A stretch of 64,000 nt of DNA, from the NCBI RefSeq assembly GCF_016904945.1, contig NZ_JADIKF010000038.1, positions 657,943-721,942 on the forward strand, in the 5' to 3' direction. Below, piece by piece: positions 16,401-27,026 of this stretch (its first letter is position 1; every line of letters starts with the position of its first letter). Under the pieces are notes generated by a model. The model had not been told where the DNA came from. It made no database searches and was given only the letters and a program-made list of their open reading frames with translations. The translations under genes and the position numbers were made by a program. The DNA comes from Dyella mobilis. Lineage in GTDB: Bacteria > Pseudomonadota > Gammaproteobacteria > Xanthomonadales > Rhodanobacteraceae.

Positions 16401-19400
16401 TTGGCGCCAACACTGGCACGGTCAGCAACGCCTACGCGACCGGCGCGGTCAGTGGTTCGCTCTACGTCGGCGGCCTGGTCGGCGCCAACGAGGGCACGGT
16501 TAGCGACGTCTACGCGACCGGCGCGGTCAGCGGTGCGGTATATGTCGGCGGTCTGATCGGTGCCAACAGGGACACGGTCAGCAACGCCTACGCGACCGGC
16601 ACGGTCAGCGGTTCGGGCTCGTTAAGCATCGGCGGCCTGGTCGGGAACAACGCGGGCACCATCACGGACGGCTATTGGGACACCACCACAGGCGGTTCGA
16701 CCGGTGTGGGGGGAGGGAGCGCGACCGGTGCAAGCGGCCTGACCACCGCTCAACTGGAAGCCGCCTTGCCTGGTGGCTTTACTACCAGGACCTGGGGCAA
16801 CGCTAACAACCAGACCACGCCGTACCTGCTGGGCATGGCCGGCAACCAGGTGTTCAACGCCAACGACAGCAGCAGCACGCTCTACACCGTCATCCAGAAC
16901 GTCAACCAGTTGCAGGCAGTGCAGAACAATCTCGCCGGCCATTACGTGCTGGGCAATGCCATCGACGCCAGCGCAACCAGCGGATGGAACGGCGGCGCGG
17001 GTTTTGCACCGCTCGGCTCATCGACGGCGGCCTTCACCGGGGTGTTCGATGGCTTGGGTTTCACCATCAGCAACCTGACCATCAACAACAATGGCCTGAC
17101 ATACGCCGGACTCTTCGGTGTGCTCAACGGCGCTGTGAGCAATGTGGCACTGGTGGGGGGCTCGGTAACAGACAGCGACCGCTACGCCGACGTTGGCGGC
17201 CTGGCCGGTTACAACTTCTACCTCGGCACCATCAGCAACGTCTATGTGACGGGGACGGTGTCTGGAGCGGAGGATGCCAGTGTCGGCGGCCTGGTCGGTT
17301 TCAGCTACGGCTCGATCACAAACGCCTTTACCACAGGGGCAGTATCCGCAGGTATGGGCGCCGCTGTCGGTGGCCTGGTGGGGTACAACGACGGGCGGAT
17401 AAGCAATGTCTATGTCACGGGCACAGTGACGGGTGAAGCGGGTGGCATTGTCGGTGGCCTGGTGGGGTTGAACCTCGACACGATCACGTCTGCCTATGCC
17501 GTAGGGGCTGTGTCGGGGGGCACCGATAACGGTGGTCTGGTCGGGTCCAACGAGGGAGGACTTGGAGCTCCGGTCAGCTACGGCTACTGGAACGCCACGA
17601 CGACCGGCCAAAGCCAGAGTGTGGGCGGTTCATCTGTCACCACCGCCCAATTGGAATCAGCGTTGCCCGCTGGCTTCAGCGCTGGCACCTGGGGCAACGC
17701 CAACAACCAGACCACGCCGTATCTGCTGGGCATGGCCGGCAACCAGGTGTTCAACGCCAACGACACCAGCAACACGCTCTACACCGTCATCCAGAACGTG
17801 AACCAGTTGCAGGCAGTGCAGAACAATCTCGCCGGCCGTTACGTGCTGGGCAACGCCATCGACGCCAGCGCCACCAGCGGATGGAACGGCGGCGCTGGCT
17901 TCGCGCCGCTCGGCTCATCGACGACGGCCTTCAGCGGGGTGTTCGATGGCCTGGGCTTCACCATCAGCAACCTGACCATCAATCTGCCGAGTAGCAACGA
18001 CGTCGGCCTGTTCGGCCAATCGACCGGCGCGATCCGCAACCTGGGCCTGATAGGTGGTGAGGTCGGCGGTGGGAACTCCGTCGGCGGCTTGGTCGGCTGG
18101 AACACGGGCACGGTAAGCAACGCCTACGCGACCGGCGCGGTCGGTGGTTCGGTCTCCGTCGGCGACCTAGTCGGCGTTAACCAGGGCACGGTCAGCGACG
18201 CCTACGCAACCGGCGCGGTCAGCGATTCGATCGACGTCGGTGGCCTAGTCGGCGATAACCAGGGCACGGTTAGCGACGCCTACGCAACTGGCGCGGTCAG
18301 CGGCACGAGCTACATCGGCGGCCTAGTCGGCGATAACCAGGGCACGGTCAGCGACGCCTACGCGACCGGAGCGGTCAGCGGTGCACGCAACGTCGGCGGT
18401 CTGATCGGCATCAACGCAGGCACGGTCAGCGATGCCTATGCGACCGGCGCGGTCAGCGGTACGCAGGGCATCATCATCGTCGGCGGCCTGGTCGGGGACA
18501 ACTTTGGGGGCACCATCACGAACAGCTATTGGGACACCACCACCGGAGGTGCGACCGGTGTTGGCTCGGGAAGCGCGACCGGTGCCACCGGCCTGACCAC
18601 CGCGCAACTGGAAGCCGCGTTGCCCACCGGTTTCGGCACCGGTACCTGGGGTAACGCCAACAACCAGACCACGCCCTACCTGCTGGGTTTGGTCGGCAAC
18701 CAGGTGTTCGAGGTAAACGACAGCAGCAACACGCTGTACACCGTCATCCAGAACGTCAACCAGCTGCAGGCGATACAGAACAACCTGTCCGGCTATTACG
18801 TGCTGGGCAATGCCATCGACGCCAGCGCCACCAGCGGGTGGAGCGGCGGCGCGGGTTTTGCGCCGATCGGCGGATCGACGACGCCCTTCACCGGCGTGTT
18901 CGATGGCCTGGGCTTCACCATCAGCAACCTGACCATCAATCTGCCGAGTGGCGACTACGTCGGTCTGTTTGGTGAATCGACCGGCGCGATTCGCAACCTG
19001 GGCCTGATCGGCGGTGCGACCAGCGGCGAAGATTCCGTCGGCGGCCTGGTCGGCGCCAACGAGGGCACGGTAAGCGACGCCTACGTGACCGGCACGGTCA
19101 GCGGTTTGCGCTACGTTGGCGGTCTGGCCGGTGTCAACGCGGGCACGGTTAGCGACGCCTACGCGACCGGCACGGTCAGCGGTACGGTCAACGTCGGGGG
19201 CTTGGTCGGCTTCAACTTGGCGGGCGTCAGCCTGGAGGGGGGCACGGTCAGCGACGCCTACGCGACAGGCGCGGTCAGTGGCGCGGCCGGCGTCGGCGGT
19301 CTGGTCGGGAACAACGAGGGCACCATCACGGACGGCTATTGGGACACCACCACCGGCGGCTCGACCGGTGTGGGGTTAGGGGGCACGACCGGTGCAAGCG

Positions 19401-22400
19401 GCCTGACCACCGCTCAACTGGAAGCCGCCTTGCCTGGTGGCTTTGCTACCAGCACCTGGGGCAACGCCAACAACCAGACCACGCCGTACCTGCTGGGCAT
19501 GGCCGGCAACCAGGTGTTCAACGCCAACGACAGCGGCAACACGCTCTACACCGTCATCCAGAACGTCAACCAACTGCAGGCGATACAGAACAACCTGTCC
19601 GGCTACTACGTGCTGGGCAATGCCATCGACGCCAGCACCACCAGCGGCTGGAACGGCGGCGCAGGCTTTGCGCCGATCGGCGAATCGACTCCCTTTGCGG
19701 GCGTGTTCGACGGCCTGGGGTTCACCATCGGTGGCCTGACCATCAACAACAATCTTGCTTACGACGGGCTCTTCGGCCAGGTCGGCAGCAGCGGCGTCGT
19801 GCGCAATGTAGGGCTGGTGGGCGGTTCGGTGACGGACGTTGATACGGTAACCATCATCCCGGTCTCGGCTGGCGACCTGGTCGGTAACAACCTCGGCACG
19901 ATCACGAACGCCTATGCCACGGGGGCCGTGTCAGGGTACATATCCAATGGTGGTCTGGTCGGAACAAACTCGGGCACGATCACGAACGCTTATGCCACAG
20001 GAGCCGTGTCGGGTGGTGTTGTGGACGGTGGCCTGGTCGGGGAAGGCGAAGGCACGATCACAAATGCCTACGCCACGGGAGCGGTATCAGGGAGCGCCCG
20101 CGGCGAGGTTGGCGGTCTGGTCGGTGAGAATCGGAGCCTGATCACCAACGCCTACGCCACCGGAGCGGTGTCAGGCGGCTCCTATGACGGCGGTCTTGTC
20201 GGCTACAACTACGTATTTGGCGGCGCGATCAAGAACGCCTATGCCACGGGGGCGGTGTCCGGAAGTTTCGCAGTCGGCGGCCTGGCTGGTGAAGGCGACG
20301 GGTCCATCACCGACGCTTATGCCACCGGCGCAGTGTCGGTAGCCGCCGGAGCAGCGCCCGGTTCCACCGATGTCGGCGGCCTGGTCGGACGGATATCCAA
20401 CGGCACGATCACGAGTGCCTACTGGGACACCGTGACCAGCGGTACGGCGATTGGCGTTGGCTCGGGTAGCACGACCGGTACAACTGGTTTGGCGACATCG
20501 GCATGGCTCGTCAGCGGCCCAGTAGCAACCAGTGTTTTCACCTCGGCCAATGGCTGGGTCGCGGGTTATCCCTATCCGGTGCTGAGTGCACTGCCGTATG
20601 TGCTGGTGACTTGCACCTCCTGCAGCCAGACCTATGGTTCATCCACGCCCACCATCACCGGCATCCGCAGTGTCGACCAGAATGGGAACGACGCGAGCGC
20701 GCTGCTCAACACCAGCGGCCTTACCTGGTTCAGCTCCGCCAGCGCGACCGACAACGCCGGCACCGCCGTCGTACTGGGCGGCGAAGGTGGCACGGTGAGT
20801 GCGGGTTACCAGCTGACCTACATCGGCACCAACGGGCTCACGGTGAGCCCGGCCAACCTGGTCCTGAGCGGCACGCGCACCTACGACGGCACCACGGTGG
20901 TGGACGGCAGCATGCTGACGGCGACCGGTGTGAACGGCCAGACCTTCAGCGTCAGTGGAGCAGGCGACAGCAGCAACCTAGCCAGCGCCAACGTACAGAG
21001 CAACAGCACATTGGCCAGCGTCGCGGGCCTGATCCTTGGCACCAGCAGCAATGGTGGCCTGGCGAGCAACTACAACATACTGAGCGTGACCGGCAGTACG
21101 GTGAGCATTACGCCGGCGACGCTGACGGTGACGGCGGATGCAGCCAACCAGACCTACGACGGCCTGGCGTACAGCGGCGGCAATGGCGTGACGTACAAAG
21201 GCTTCGTCGACGGCCAGGCGGCCAGTGTCCTTGGCGGCACGCTGGGCTACGGCGGCAGCGCGCAGGGCGCGGTGAATGCAGGCAGCTACACGATCACGCC
21301 GAATGGCCTGACCAGCAGCAACTACGCGATCACCTTCGCCCCCGGCACGCTGACGGTGAACCCGGCGGCGCTGACGGTGACGGCGAACGCGGCCAGCCAG
21401 ACCTACGACGGCCTGGCGTACAGCGGCGGCAATGGCGTGACGTACAAAGGCTTCGTCGACGGCCAGACGGCCAGCGTCCTTGGTGGCACGCTGGGCTACG
21501 GCGGCGGCGCGCAGGGCGCGGTGAATGCAGGCAGTTACGCGATCACGCCGACGGGTTTGACCAGCAGCAACTACGCGATCACCTTCGCCCCCGGTACGTT
21601 GACGATCGATCCGGCGACTCTCACCGTCAGCCTGATCGGTACGGTCAGCAAGACCTACGACAGCACCGCGCAGGCAATGCTTTCCGCCGCCAACTACCAA
21701 CTCGACGGCGTGCTCGGCAGCGACGCGGTCAGCCTCAACGATCCGGGTGTCGGCACGTATGCCAGCGTCAACGTGGGCACGGGCCTGGGCGTGTCGGTCG
21801 GCGGCCTGACGCTTGGCGGTGCCGCGGCCGGCAACTACGTGCTGCTCGACACCACCGCCAGTGCCCCGATCGGCATCATCACGCCCGCCACGCTGACCTA
21901 CGTCGCCACGCCGGTCCAGGTCGGGCGCGGCCAGCCGTTGCCGCCCTTGGGCGGTACCGTCACCGGCTTCCAGGGGAGCGACACGCTGGCCAGCGCCACC
22001 ACGGGCAACCTGCAGTTCAGCAGCACGGTCGTGCCGACCACACCCGCGGGCAGCTATGCCATCACCGGCAGCGGACTGAGTGCGAACGATGGCGACTACG
22101 TGTTCGTGCAATCACCCGGCAACGCATCGGGCCTCACGGTGGTCAACGATGCGCTGCCGTCGCTGCCCGGCGTGAGCTACGCGCAGCAGATGCTGGGCCA
22201 ACCGGCACCGTTCCCCACGGCACTGCCCGATGGGCCCTTCGTGGCGGCGGCGCTGCCATGGGCGTCTGTGGCAACGGCCACGGCGGACGCCACCGGAACA
22301 ACCACCCTGACTCTGCCTTCCACATCACAGGAAACGGGTCAGGGCGGGGCGGCCTCGAACGATCTGTATACCCCGGATGTGCGGGTGGTCGGGGGCGGCG

Positions 22401-22414
22401 TGCGCATGCCCTGA
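13445..22414 (+). CDS. Giant TpsA-type adhesin (two-partner secretion, GLUG and MBG repeats)
   Basis: 2,989 residues. The N-terminus begins NHTYRLVWNR, an extended signal peptide (ESPR) typical of type V secretion, with the hydrophobic core at about 45-58. A haemagglutination/TPS secretion domain follows (about 70-330), with the motif NPNGVLFG near 163. Residues of about 520-2320 consist of six modules, each with a conserved start (INQ/NVNQLQ...IDAS...GVFDGLG.TISNLTI) and a variable number of GLUG motifs of the type GGLVGxNxGTVSxAYATGAVSG. From about 2390 to 2820 there are MBG-type domains. The AGGGGA SD is clear. It should be exported by the TpsB transporter downstream and act as a surface or secreted adhesin. 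Confidence 0.92.
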   Translation: MNHTYRLVWNRALNLLQVASELAGGHARGGHASQAGAMPQRRAGWCGLLLLLPLTAWAGMPTPMVSTTVAAQPAAAPSVNQLPTSGQVVSGQGNVQQHGNTLTIDQQSATLSLNWQSFSIGSNATVDFLQPNASAIAINRVLGTDPSQIFGHLNANGQVFLINPNGVLFGANAQVNVGGLVASTLDLADGSLGSGTLQFGGSSTASVVNRGTITAAPGGYVALIGNTAINQGAIHAQEGSVALAGGSAVSLNFDGDQLVGVQVDRSTLSNLAQNGALIEANGGQVWMTAGARDSLLASAVNNTGVVEAQTVQSRGGTITLLSGMDAGTTTAGGTLDASAPNGGDGGQIDTSGATVKVTNGATVTTLAANGRNGDWLIDPNDFTIAPGNTGTVSATGVPSGDISGATLGTALASGNVTIESSEGSTAGSGNINVDDTVSWSANTLTLTAANNVNINAVMTASGTAGLALNPATANGSDAAVTSGIVNVMLGNGEVNFTGTGNSLSINGNAYTLVTSAAGLNTMSSVTSGYYALGQSIDASTLTGFTPIGGSTSFSGVFDGLGNTISNLTINLPNNNKVGLFGESTGTIRNLGLIGGKVSGGNDVGGLVGWNTGTVNNAYATGAVSDTAGDVGDLVGVNFGTISDAYATGAVSGLSGVGGLVGYSQGTINGTYATGTVSGTNNVGGLVGFNDRLVGDSYATGTVSGSNGSNIGGLVGDNLTGGTVTDAYATGAVSISNGSNGSNVGGLVGVNGGRVNNAYATGAVSGVGSIGGLVGDNTATITDGYWDTTTGGATGVGAGSAAGAAGLATAALESALPAGFSTGTWGNANNQTTPYLLGMANNQVFNANDTSNTLYTVIQNVNQLQAVQNNLAGDYVLGNAIDASATSGWNGGAGFTPIGIPTATAFTGVFDGLGFTISNLTIDLPNNNFVGLFSQLNGTIRNLGLLGGAVSGGFENVGGLVGGNAGTVSDVYVTGAVSGSENVGGLVGANTGTVSNAYATGAVSGSLYVGGLVGANEGTVSDVYATGAVSGAVYVGGLIGANRDTVSNAYATGTVSGSGSLSIGGLVGNNAGTITDGYWDTTTGGSTGVGGGSATGASGLTTAQLEAALPGGFTTRTWGNANNQTTPYLLGMAGNQVFNANDSSSTLYTVIQNVNQLQAVQNNLAGHYVLGNAIDASATSGWNGGAGFAPLGSSTAAFTGVFDGLGFTISNLTINNNGLTYAGLFGVLNGAVSNVALVGGSVTDSDRYADVGGLAGYNFYLGTISNVYVTGTVSGAEDASVGGLVGFSYGSITNAFTTGAVSAGMGAAVGGLVGYNDGRISNVYVTGTVTGEAGGIVGGLVGLNLDTITSAYAVGAVSGGTDNGGLVGSNEGGLGAPVSYGYWNATTTGQSQSVGGSSVTTAQLESALPAGFSAGTWGNANNQTTPYLLGMAGNQVFNANDTSNTLYTVIQNVNQLQAVQNNLAGRYVLGNAIDASATSGWNGGAGFAPLGSSTTAFSGVFDGLGFTISNLTINLPSSNDVGLFGQSTGAIRNLGLIGGEVGGGNSVGGLVGWNTGTVSNAYATGAVGGSVSVGDLVGVNQGTVSDAYATGAVSDSIDVGGLVGDNQGTVSDAYATGAVSGTSYIGGLVGDNQGTVSDAYATGAVSGARNVGGLIGINAGTVSDAYATGAVSGTQGIIIVGGLVGDNFGGTITNSYWDTTTGGATGVGSGSATGATGLTTAQLEAALPTGFGTGTWGNANNQTTPYLLGLVGNQVFEVNDSSNTLYTVIQNVNQLQAIQNNLSGYYVLGNAIDASATSGWSGGAGFAPIGGSTTPFTGVFDGLGFTISNLTINLPSGDYVGLFGESTGAIRNLGLIGGATSGEDSVGGLVGANEGTVSDAYVTGTVSGLRYVGGLAGVNAGTVSDAYATGTVSGTVNVGGLVGFNLAGVSLEGGTVSDAYATGAVSGAAGVGGLVGNNEGTITDGYWDTTTGGSTGVGLGGTTGASGLTTAQLEAALPGGFATSTWGNANNQTTPYLLGMAGNQVFNANDSGNTLYTVIQNVNQLQAIQNNLSGYYVLGNAIDASTTSGWNGGAGFAPIGESTPFAGVFDGLGFTIGGLTINNNLAYDGLFGQVGSSGVVRNVGLVGGSVTDVDTVTIIPVSAGDLVGNNLGTITNAYATGAVSGYISNGGLVGTNSGTITNAYATGAVSGGVVDGGLVGEGEGTITNAYATGAVSGSARGEVGGLVGENRSLITNAYATGAVSGGSYDGGLVGYNYVFGGAIKNAYATGAVSGSFAVGGLAGEGDGSITDAYATGAVSVAAGAAPGSTDVGGLVGRISNGTITSAYWDTVTSGTAIGVGSGSTTGTTGLATSAWLVSGPVATSVFTSANGWVAGYPYPVLSALPYVLVTCTSCSQTYGSSTPTITGIRSVDQNGNDASALLNTSGLTWFSSASATDNAGTAVVLGGEGGTVSAGYQLTYIGTNGLTVSPANLVLSGTRTYDGTTVVDGSMLTATGVNGQTFSVSGAGDSSNLASANVQSNSTLASVAGLILGTSSNGGLASNYNILSVTGSTVSITPATLTVTADAANQTYDGLAYSGGNGVTYKGFVDGQAASVLGGTLGYGGSAQGAVNAGSYTITPNGLTSSNYAITFAPGTLTVNPAALTVTANAASQTYDGLAYSGGNGVTYKGFVDGQTASVLGGTLGYGGGAQGAVNAGSYAITPTGLTSSNYAITFAPGTLTIDPATLTVSLIGTVSKTYDSTAQAMLSAANYQLDGVLGSDAVSLNDPGVGTYASVNVGTGLGVSVGGLTLGGAAAGNYVLLDTTASAPIGIITPATLTYVATPVQVGRGQPLPPLGGTVTGFQGSDTLASATTGNLQFSSTVVPTTPAGSYAITGSGLSANDGDYVFVQSPGNASGLTVVNDALPSLPGVSYAQQMLGQPAPFPTALPDGPFVAAALPWASVATATADATGTTTLTLPSTSQETGQGGAASNDLYTPDVRVVGGGVRMP
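15884..19760 (+). repeat. Five long in-frame modules within the adhesin gene
   Basis: The near-identical block starting CTCTACACCGTCATCC (CTGTACACCG in the fourth copy) recurs at 16001, 16880, 17777, 18734 and 19544. The spacings of 879, 897, 957 and 810 bp are all multiples of three, so each module is an in-frame unit of 270-319 residues. Each holds a conserved linker (TWGNANNQTTPYLLG) and different numbers of GLUG repeats. A sixth, more diverged module begins near 15000. Confidence 0.85.
21122..21619 (+). repeat. Tandem 249-bp MBG-domain repeat (two copies)
   Basis: Units 21122-21370 and 21371-21619 are almost identical at the DNA level over 249 bp (83 codons). Each encodes an MBG-type domain containing QTYDGLAYSGGNGVTYKGF and ending in YAITFAPGTLT. 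Near identity implies a recent duplication or ongoing gene conversion. Confidence 0.85.
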
Positions 22415-22470
22415 CCCCGCGGCGTCGGTTTCTTCTCTCCTTCCTGTCATCCTGCCTTGGACGTCCCTTC

Positions 22471-24148
22471 GTGATCCGATCGCCTCTCCTGCGCCTGTCG
22501 CCACTCGTCCTGGCCGTGCTGGCCACGCCCGTGTTCGCGCAGCAGGCGCCGCCTACCAGCGGCCAGTTGCTGCAACAGGCACAGCCGGCCGCTCCGGTGG
22601 CACCCAACCGCCAGCCGGGGCTGACCATCCAGGCCCCCTGCATCGAAGCTTTCGCAAGACACCACGCCCTTTGCAGTCACCCGCATCGTGATCGAGGGCA
22701 ACACGCTGTTCGCCACCGATACGCTGCACGCGCTGGTCGCCGACGGCGAGGGTCACACGCTGACGCTGACCTCGCTGCAGGCGCTGGCTGAGCGCATCAC
22801 GGCGTATTACCGTCGCCACGGTTATCCCTTGGATCGGGCGACGATCCCTGCGCAGGCCTTGAAGGATGGCGTGGTCCGCATGCGCGTAGTGGAGGCCCGC
22901 TATGACCGGGTGCGGCTGGTCAATCACAGCCGCGTGGACGACAGCCTGCTGCGCGCCACGCTCGCGCCGCTGCAGCCGGGCGACGCCGTGGATCAGGCCG
23001 GCCTGGATCGCCAGTTGCTGCTGTTGAACGATGTGCCGGGCGTGCAAGGCCATAGCCTGCTGCGGCCCGGCAGCCAGCCGGGCACGTCGGATGTGCTGGT
23101 GGACGCTCAGGCGCTGCCGATGGTCACGGGCAACCTGAGCCTGGACGATGCCGGCGATCGCTACACCGGCCGCGTCCGGCTGGGCGGCAACCTGGCGGTG
23201 AACAATCTGGCCGGCCTAGGTGATCAATTGAGCCTGAGTGTGCTCAGCTCCGACGCGCACATGCGCTATGGCCACCTGGGCTACGACTTTGCTATCAACG
23301 GCGCAGGCACCCGCGTGGGCGTGGCGTATTCGGCCTTGAGCTATCGCCTCGGCGATGGGCTGACCGACCTGGACGCGCACGGGACAGCGGCCGAGGCGAG
23401 CGTGTGGGTGTCCCAGGCGTTTCTGCGCAGCCCGGACACCAACTTCAGCGGGCGACTGGAAGTGGACGAGCACCGCCTGCGCGATGCGGTCGGTAGCACG
23501 GCCACCGACAACGATCGCCATACCTGGGACTGGACGGGTACGCTGATCTTCGACCATCGCGACAGCTGGGGCGGCGGCGGCATCACTACACTCCAGGGTG
23601 CGGTGACCCGGGGCCAACTGGGTTTCGACAACGCGGCGGCCCAGGCCAGCGACGCGGTGACGGCGGATACGCAGGGTCGTTACCTGCACTGGGACGGCAG
23701 CGCCAGCCGCCTGCAAATGCTCACCGAGCATTGGCGCGTGTACGCGTCCTTGAGCGGGCAATACAGCACGCGCAACCTCGATTCGTCCGAACAGTTCCTG
23801 TTGGGTGGCATGCAGAGCGTGCGCGGCTATGACGTCAGCGCCCTGGCGGGAGCTTCCGGTTATCTGGCGACCGTGGAACTGCGGCGCGACCTGCCGTTGC
23901 CGGCCGGCGCATGGCAGGGCACCGTGTTCGTCGACCACGGCGGCATCTGGCTGGATGCGCAACCGTGGGCGGGCGAGACGGGCAGCAACCATGCAACGCT
24001 GACCAGCGCCGGCGTGGGGTTGAACTGGAACGGTCCGGATCGCTGGGTTGCGCAGGTACAAGTCGGTCAACCGGTGGGACGCACACCCGTGCTGGCCGGC
24101 CGGCGGCCTGATGCGCAGGCCTGGCTGCAGTTGAGCAAAGGGTTCTGA
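22471..24148 (+). pseudogene. TpsB outer-membrane transporter (ShlB/FhaC family), one-base frameshift
   Basis: The gene starts at GTG 22471 with a signal peptide (cleavage after PVFA) and runs in one frame to about 22640. It then continues in another frame as POTRA (IVIEGNTLFATDTL...) and a 16-strand-type beta-barrel ending in the C-terminal Phe (LQLSKGF). Removing one C from the run at 22634-22638 joins the frames smoothly and restores about 558 residues. As written, the transporter is broken, unless translation restarts at the ATT/ATG-like sites near 22688, which would lose the signal peptide. It would export the adhesin upstream, 56 bp away. A sequencing error in the C run is the main alternative. 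Confidence 0.8.
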
Positions 24149-24163
24149 AACGCTTCGATAAAT

Positions 24164-24400
24164 GTGGAGAGCACGGGGTTATTCGACTCATCAGACGGCG
24201 TCGATGGACTCGCTGGACAAGAAATACCACTTCCGTCTGGAACAGTGGGGACGGACGGGCGCTTGTGGTTTTCCACAAGTAGCGGCGTGCTTTGGGTTGA
24301 TCCAGCAAACTTGATTTCTAGAGGGCCGGTACCCCCAGTAAAAATTGGGCTGATCGGCGCAAACGGCAAAGCTTATAGATACCTCAAGCGAGCCGCGACT
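24164..24400 (+). pseudogene. Fragment of a two-component-regulator propeller protein
   Basis: About 75 codons read GTDGRLWFSTSSGVLWVDP and then PVPPVKIGLIGANGKAY. This is the last beta-propeller blade and the junction to the Y_Y_Y domain found in large hybrid sensor proteins common in Xanthomonadales. Neither the rest of the propeller nor any kinase domain is present. Similarity stops near 24390, just before repeat R3. It is a remnant left by deletion or insertion and fills most of the 442-bp gap before ntrB. Confidence 0.65.
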
Positions 24401-24420
24401 CCCGGCACTAAGCCACAACA

Positions 24421-24519
24421 TTCGTTTGTCTTTCAATGCGCAAACGTTGTCGCATCCGGAGGGAATCATCTACCCCGTAGTTTGTTTGGACTGCACAAAC
24501 TATGTGGTTCTGAACACGG
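24421..24519. repeat. CATAGTYTGTGCA-family repeat, copy R3 (inverted)
   Basis: TGCACAAACTATG at 24492-24504 followed by TGGTTCT is the reverse complement of the AGAACC(T/A)CATAGTTTGT unit start seen in R2. GTTTGTC...GCGCAAAC and CCCCGTAGTTTGTTTGG are further degenerate members. Orientation is opposite to R1 and R2. Confidence 0.5.
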
Positions 24520-24556
24520 TAAAAATATATCAAATACAATATCTTACATTTATGAT

Positions 24557-24573
24557 TGCACCAGGCGGGCGCA
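24557..24573 (+). promoter_or_regulatory. Predicted NtrC-binding site upstream of ntrB
   Basis: TGCACC-N5-GGCGCA differs by one base from the NtrC consensus TGCACC-N5-GGTGCA. A second half-site, TGGTGCA, lies at 24584-24590 and touches the ntrB start codon. Placement right at the start suggests repression or autoregulation of ntrBC rather than distant enhancer use. Confidence 0.5.
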
Positions 24574-24590
24574 TTGTCCATGATGGTGCA

Positions 24591-25620
24591 ATGAGCGAAT
24601 GGCACTCCCGAGGCTGGGCGGAGCAGATGTCGACCGGGTTGGCGGTGGTCGATGGGCAGCTGCGTGTGCAGTGGATCAACCCGGCGTTGGCGGAATGGCT
24701 GGGGTTGGGGTTGCGGCACGTGCAGGGGCAGCCGTTGGGGAGTGTGTTGCAGGATTCGGCGTTGGCGGAGCAGGCGGCGCGCAGTCTGGCGGAGCAGCGT
24801 TCGGTGCAGTGTCGTGGCGTGCCTTTGTTGGGTGCGCAAGGCGGTGGGCCGCGGATGGATGTGGCGTTGCAGCCGTTGGAAGACGGTCATCTGCTGGTGG
24901 AAGTGCACGTGCTGGCGGAATCGGTGACGGGCGTGTCGCCGCTGTCGGCGACGCTGCGCGGGTTTGCGCATGAGGTGAAGAATCCCCTGGCCGGACTGCG
25001 CGGTGCGGCGCAGTTGCTGCAACGTCGTCTGGACGATGCGGACATGCAGGCGCTGGCCGGCATGGTGATCACCGAAGCGGATCGGCTTGCGGCGCTGGCC
25101 AATCGGTTGTTGCGTCACGACGGCGTGCCGCAGTGGGGTGCGGTGAATCTGCATCGCCTGCTGGAGCATCTGTGCGATCTGATTCAGGCCGAGCCGTCGC
25201 CGCCGCGCTTGCGCCACGATTACGATCCGAGCCTGCCCGACGTGCAAGGCGATGCAGATCGTTTGCAGCAGGTGATGTTGAATCTTGCGCGCAACGCGAT
25301 CGAAGCGGGTGCGAAGACACTCACGCTGCGCAGCCGCGTCGAGCACGGCGTGCGCCTGGGTGAGCGCATGTTGCGCAGTGCGTTGCGCCTGGATGTGATC
25401 GACGACGGCCCCGGCGTGCCGGCGGCCTTGAGCGACACCTTGTTCGAACCGCTGGTATCGGGCCGTGCCGACGGTACGGGCCTGGGCCTGGCGTTGTCGC
25501 GCGAGATCGTGCACGAACATGGCGGCGAACTGCGCTATGTCAGTCGTCCGGGCGAAACCGTGTTCTCGCTTTATCTTCCTTTGCCGCCGCGCGGCGGCGC
25601 GGCTTCCTCGGGGCGTGCCG

Positions 25621-25628
<8 letters not shown>
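24591..25628 (+). CDS. ntrB: Nitrogen regulation sensor kinase NtrB
   Basis: 345 residues, soluble. A PAS domain occupies about 5-115, then the phosphoacceptor helix FAHEVKNPLAG (His127) and an HATPase domain with an N-box (LNLARNAIEA), a G1 box (DDGPGVP) and GTGLGLALS. NtrB autophosphorylates and controls NtrC according to nitrogen status through PII proteins. I chose ATG 24591 because it gives the normal NtrB start (WAEQMSTGLAVVDG); the frame stays open upstream into repeat R3. The gene overlaps ntrC by 8 bp. Confidence 0.93.
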
Positions 25629-27009
<1,381 letters not shown>

Positions 27010-27026
27010 ACGACGGAGCAGAGACA

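Noticed and set aside
20503..22791. 762-codon open frame overlapping the adhesin's 3' part
   Set aside because: It is a shadow frame with Arg/Gln-rich low-complexity composition; only its last part (from 22471) is real, as the start of TpsB.
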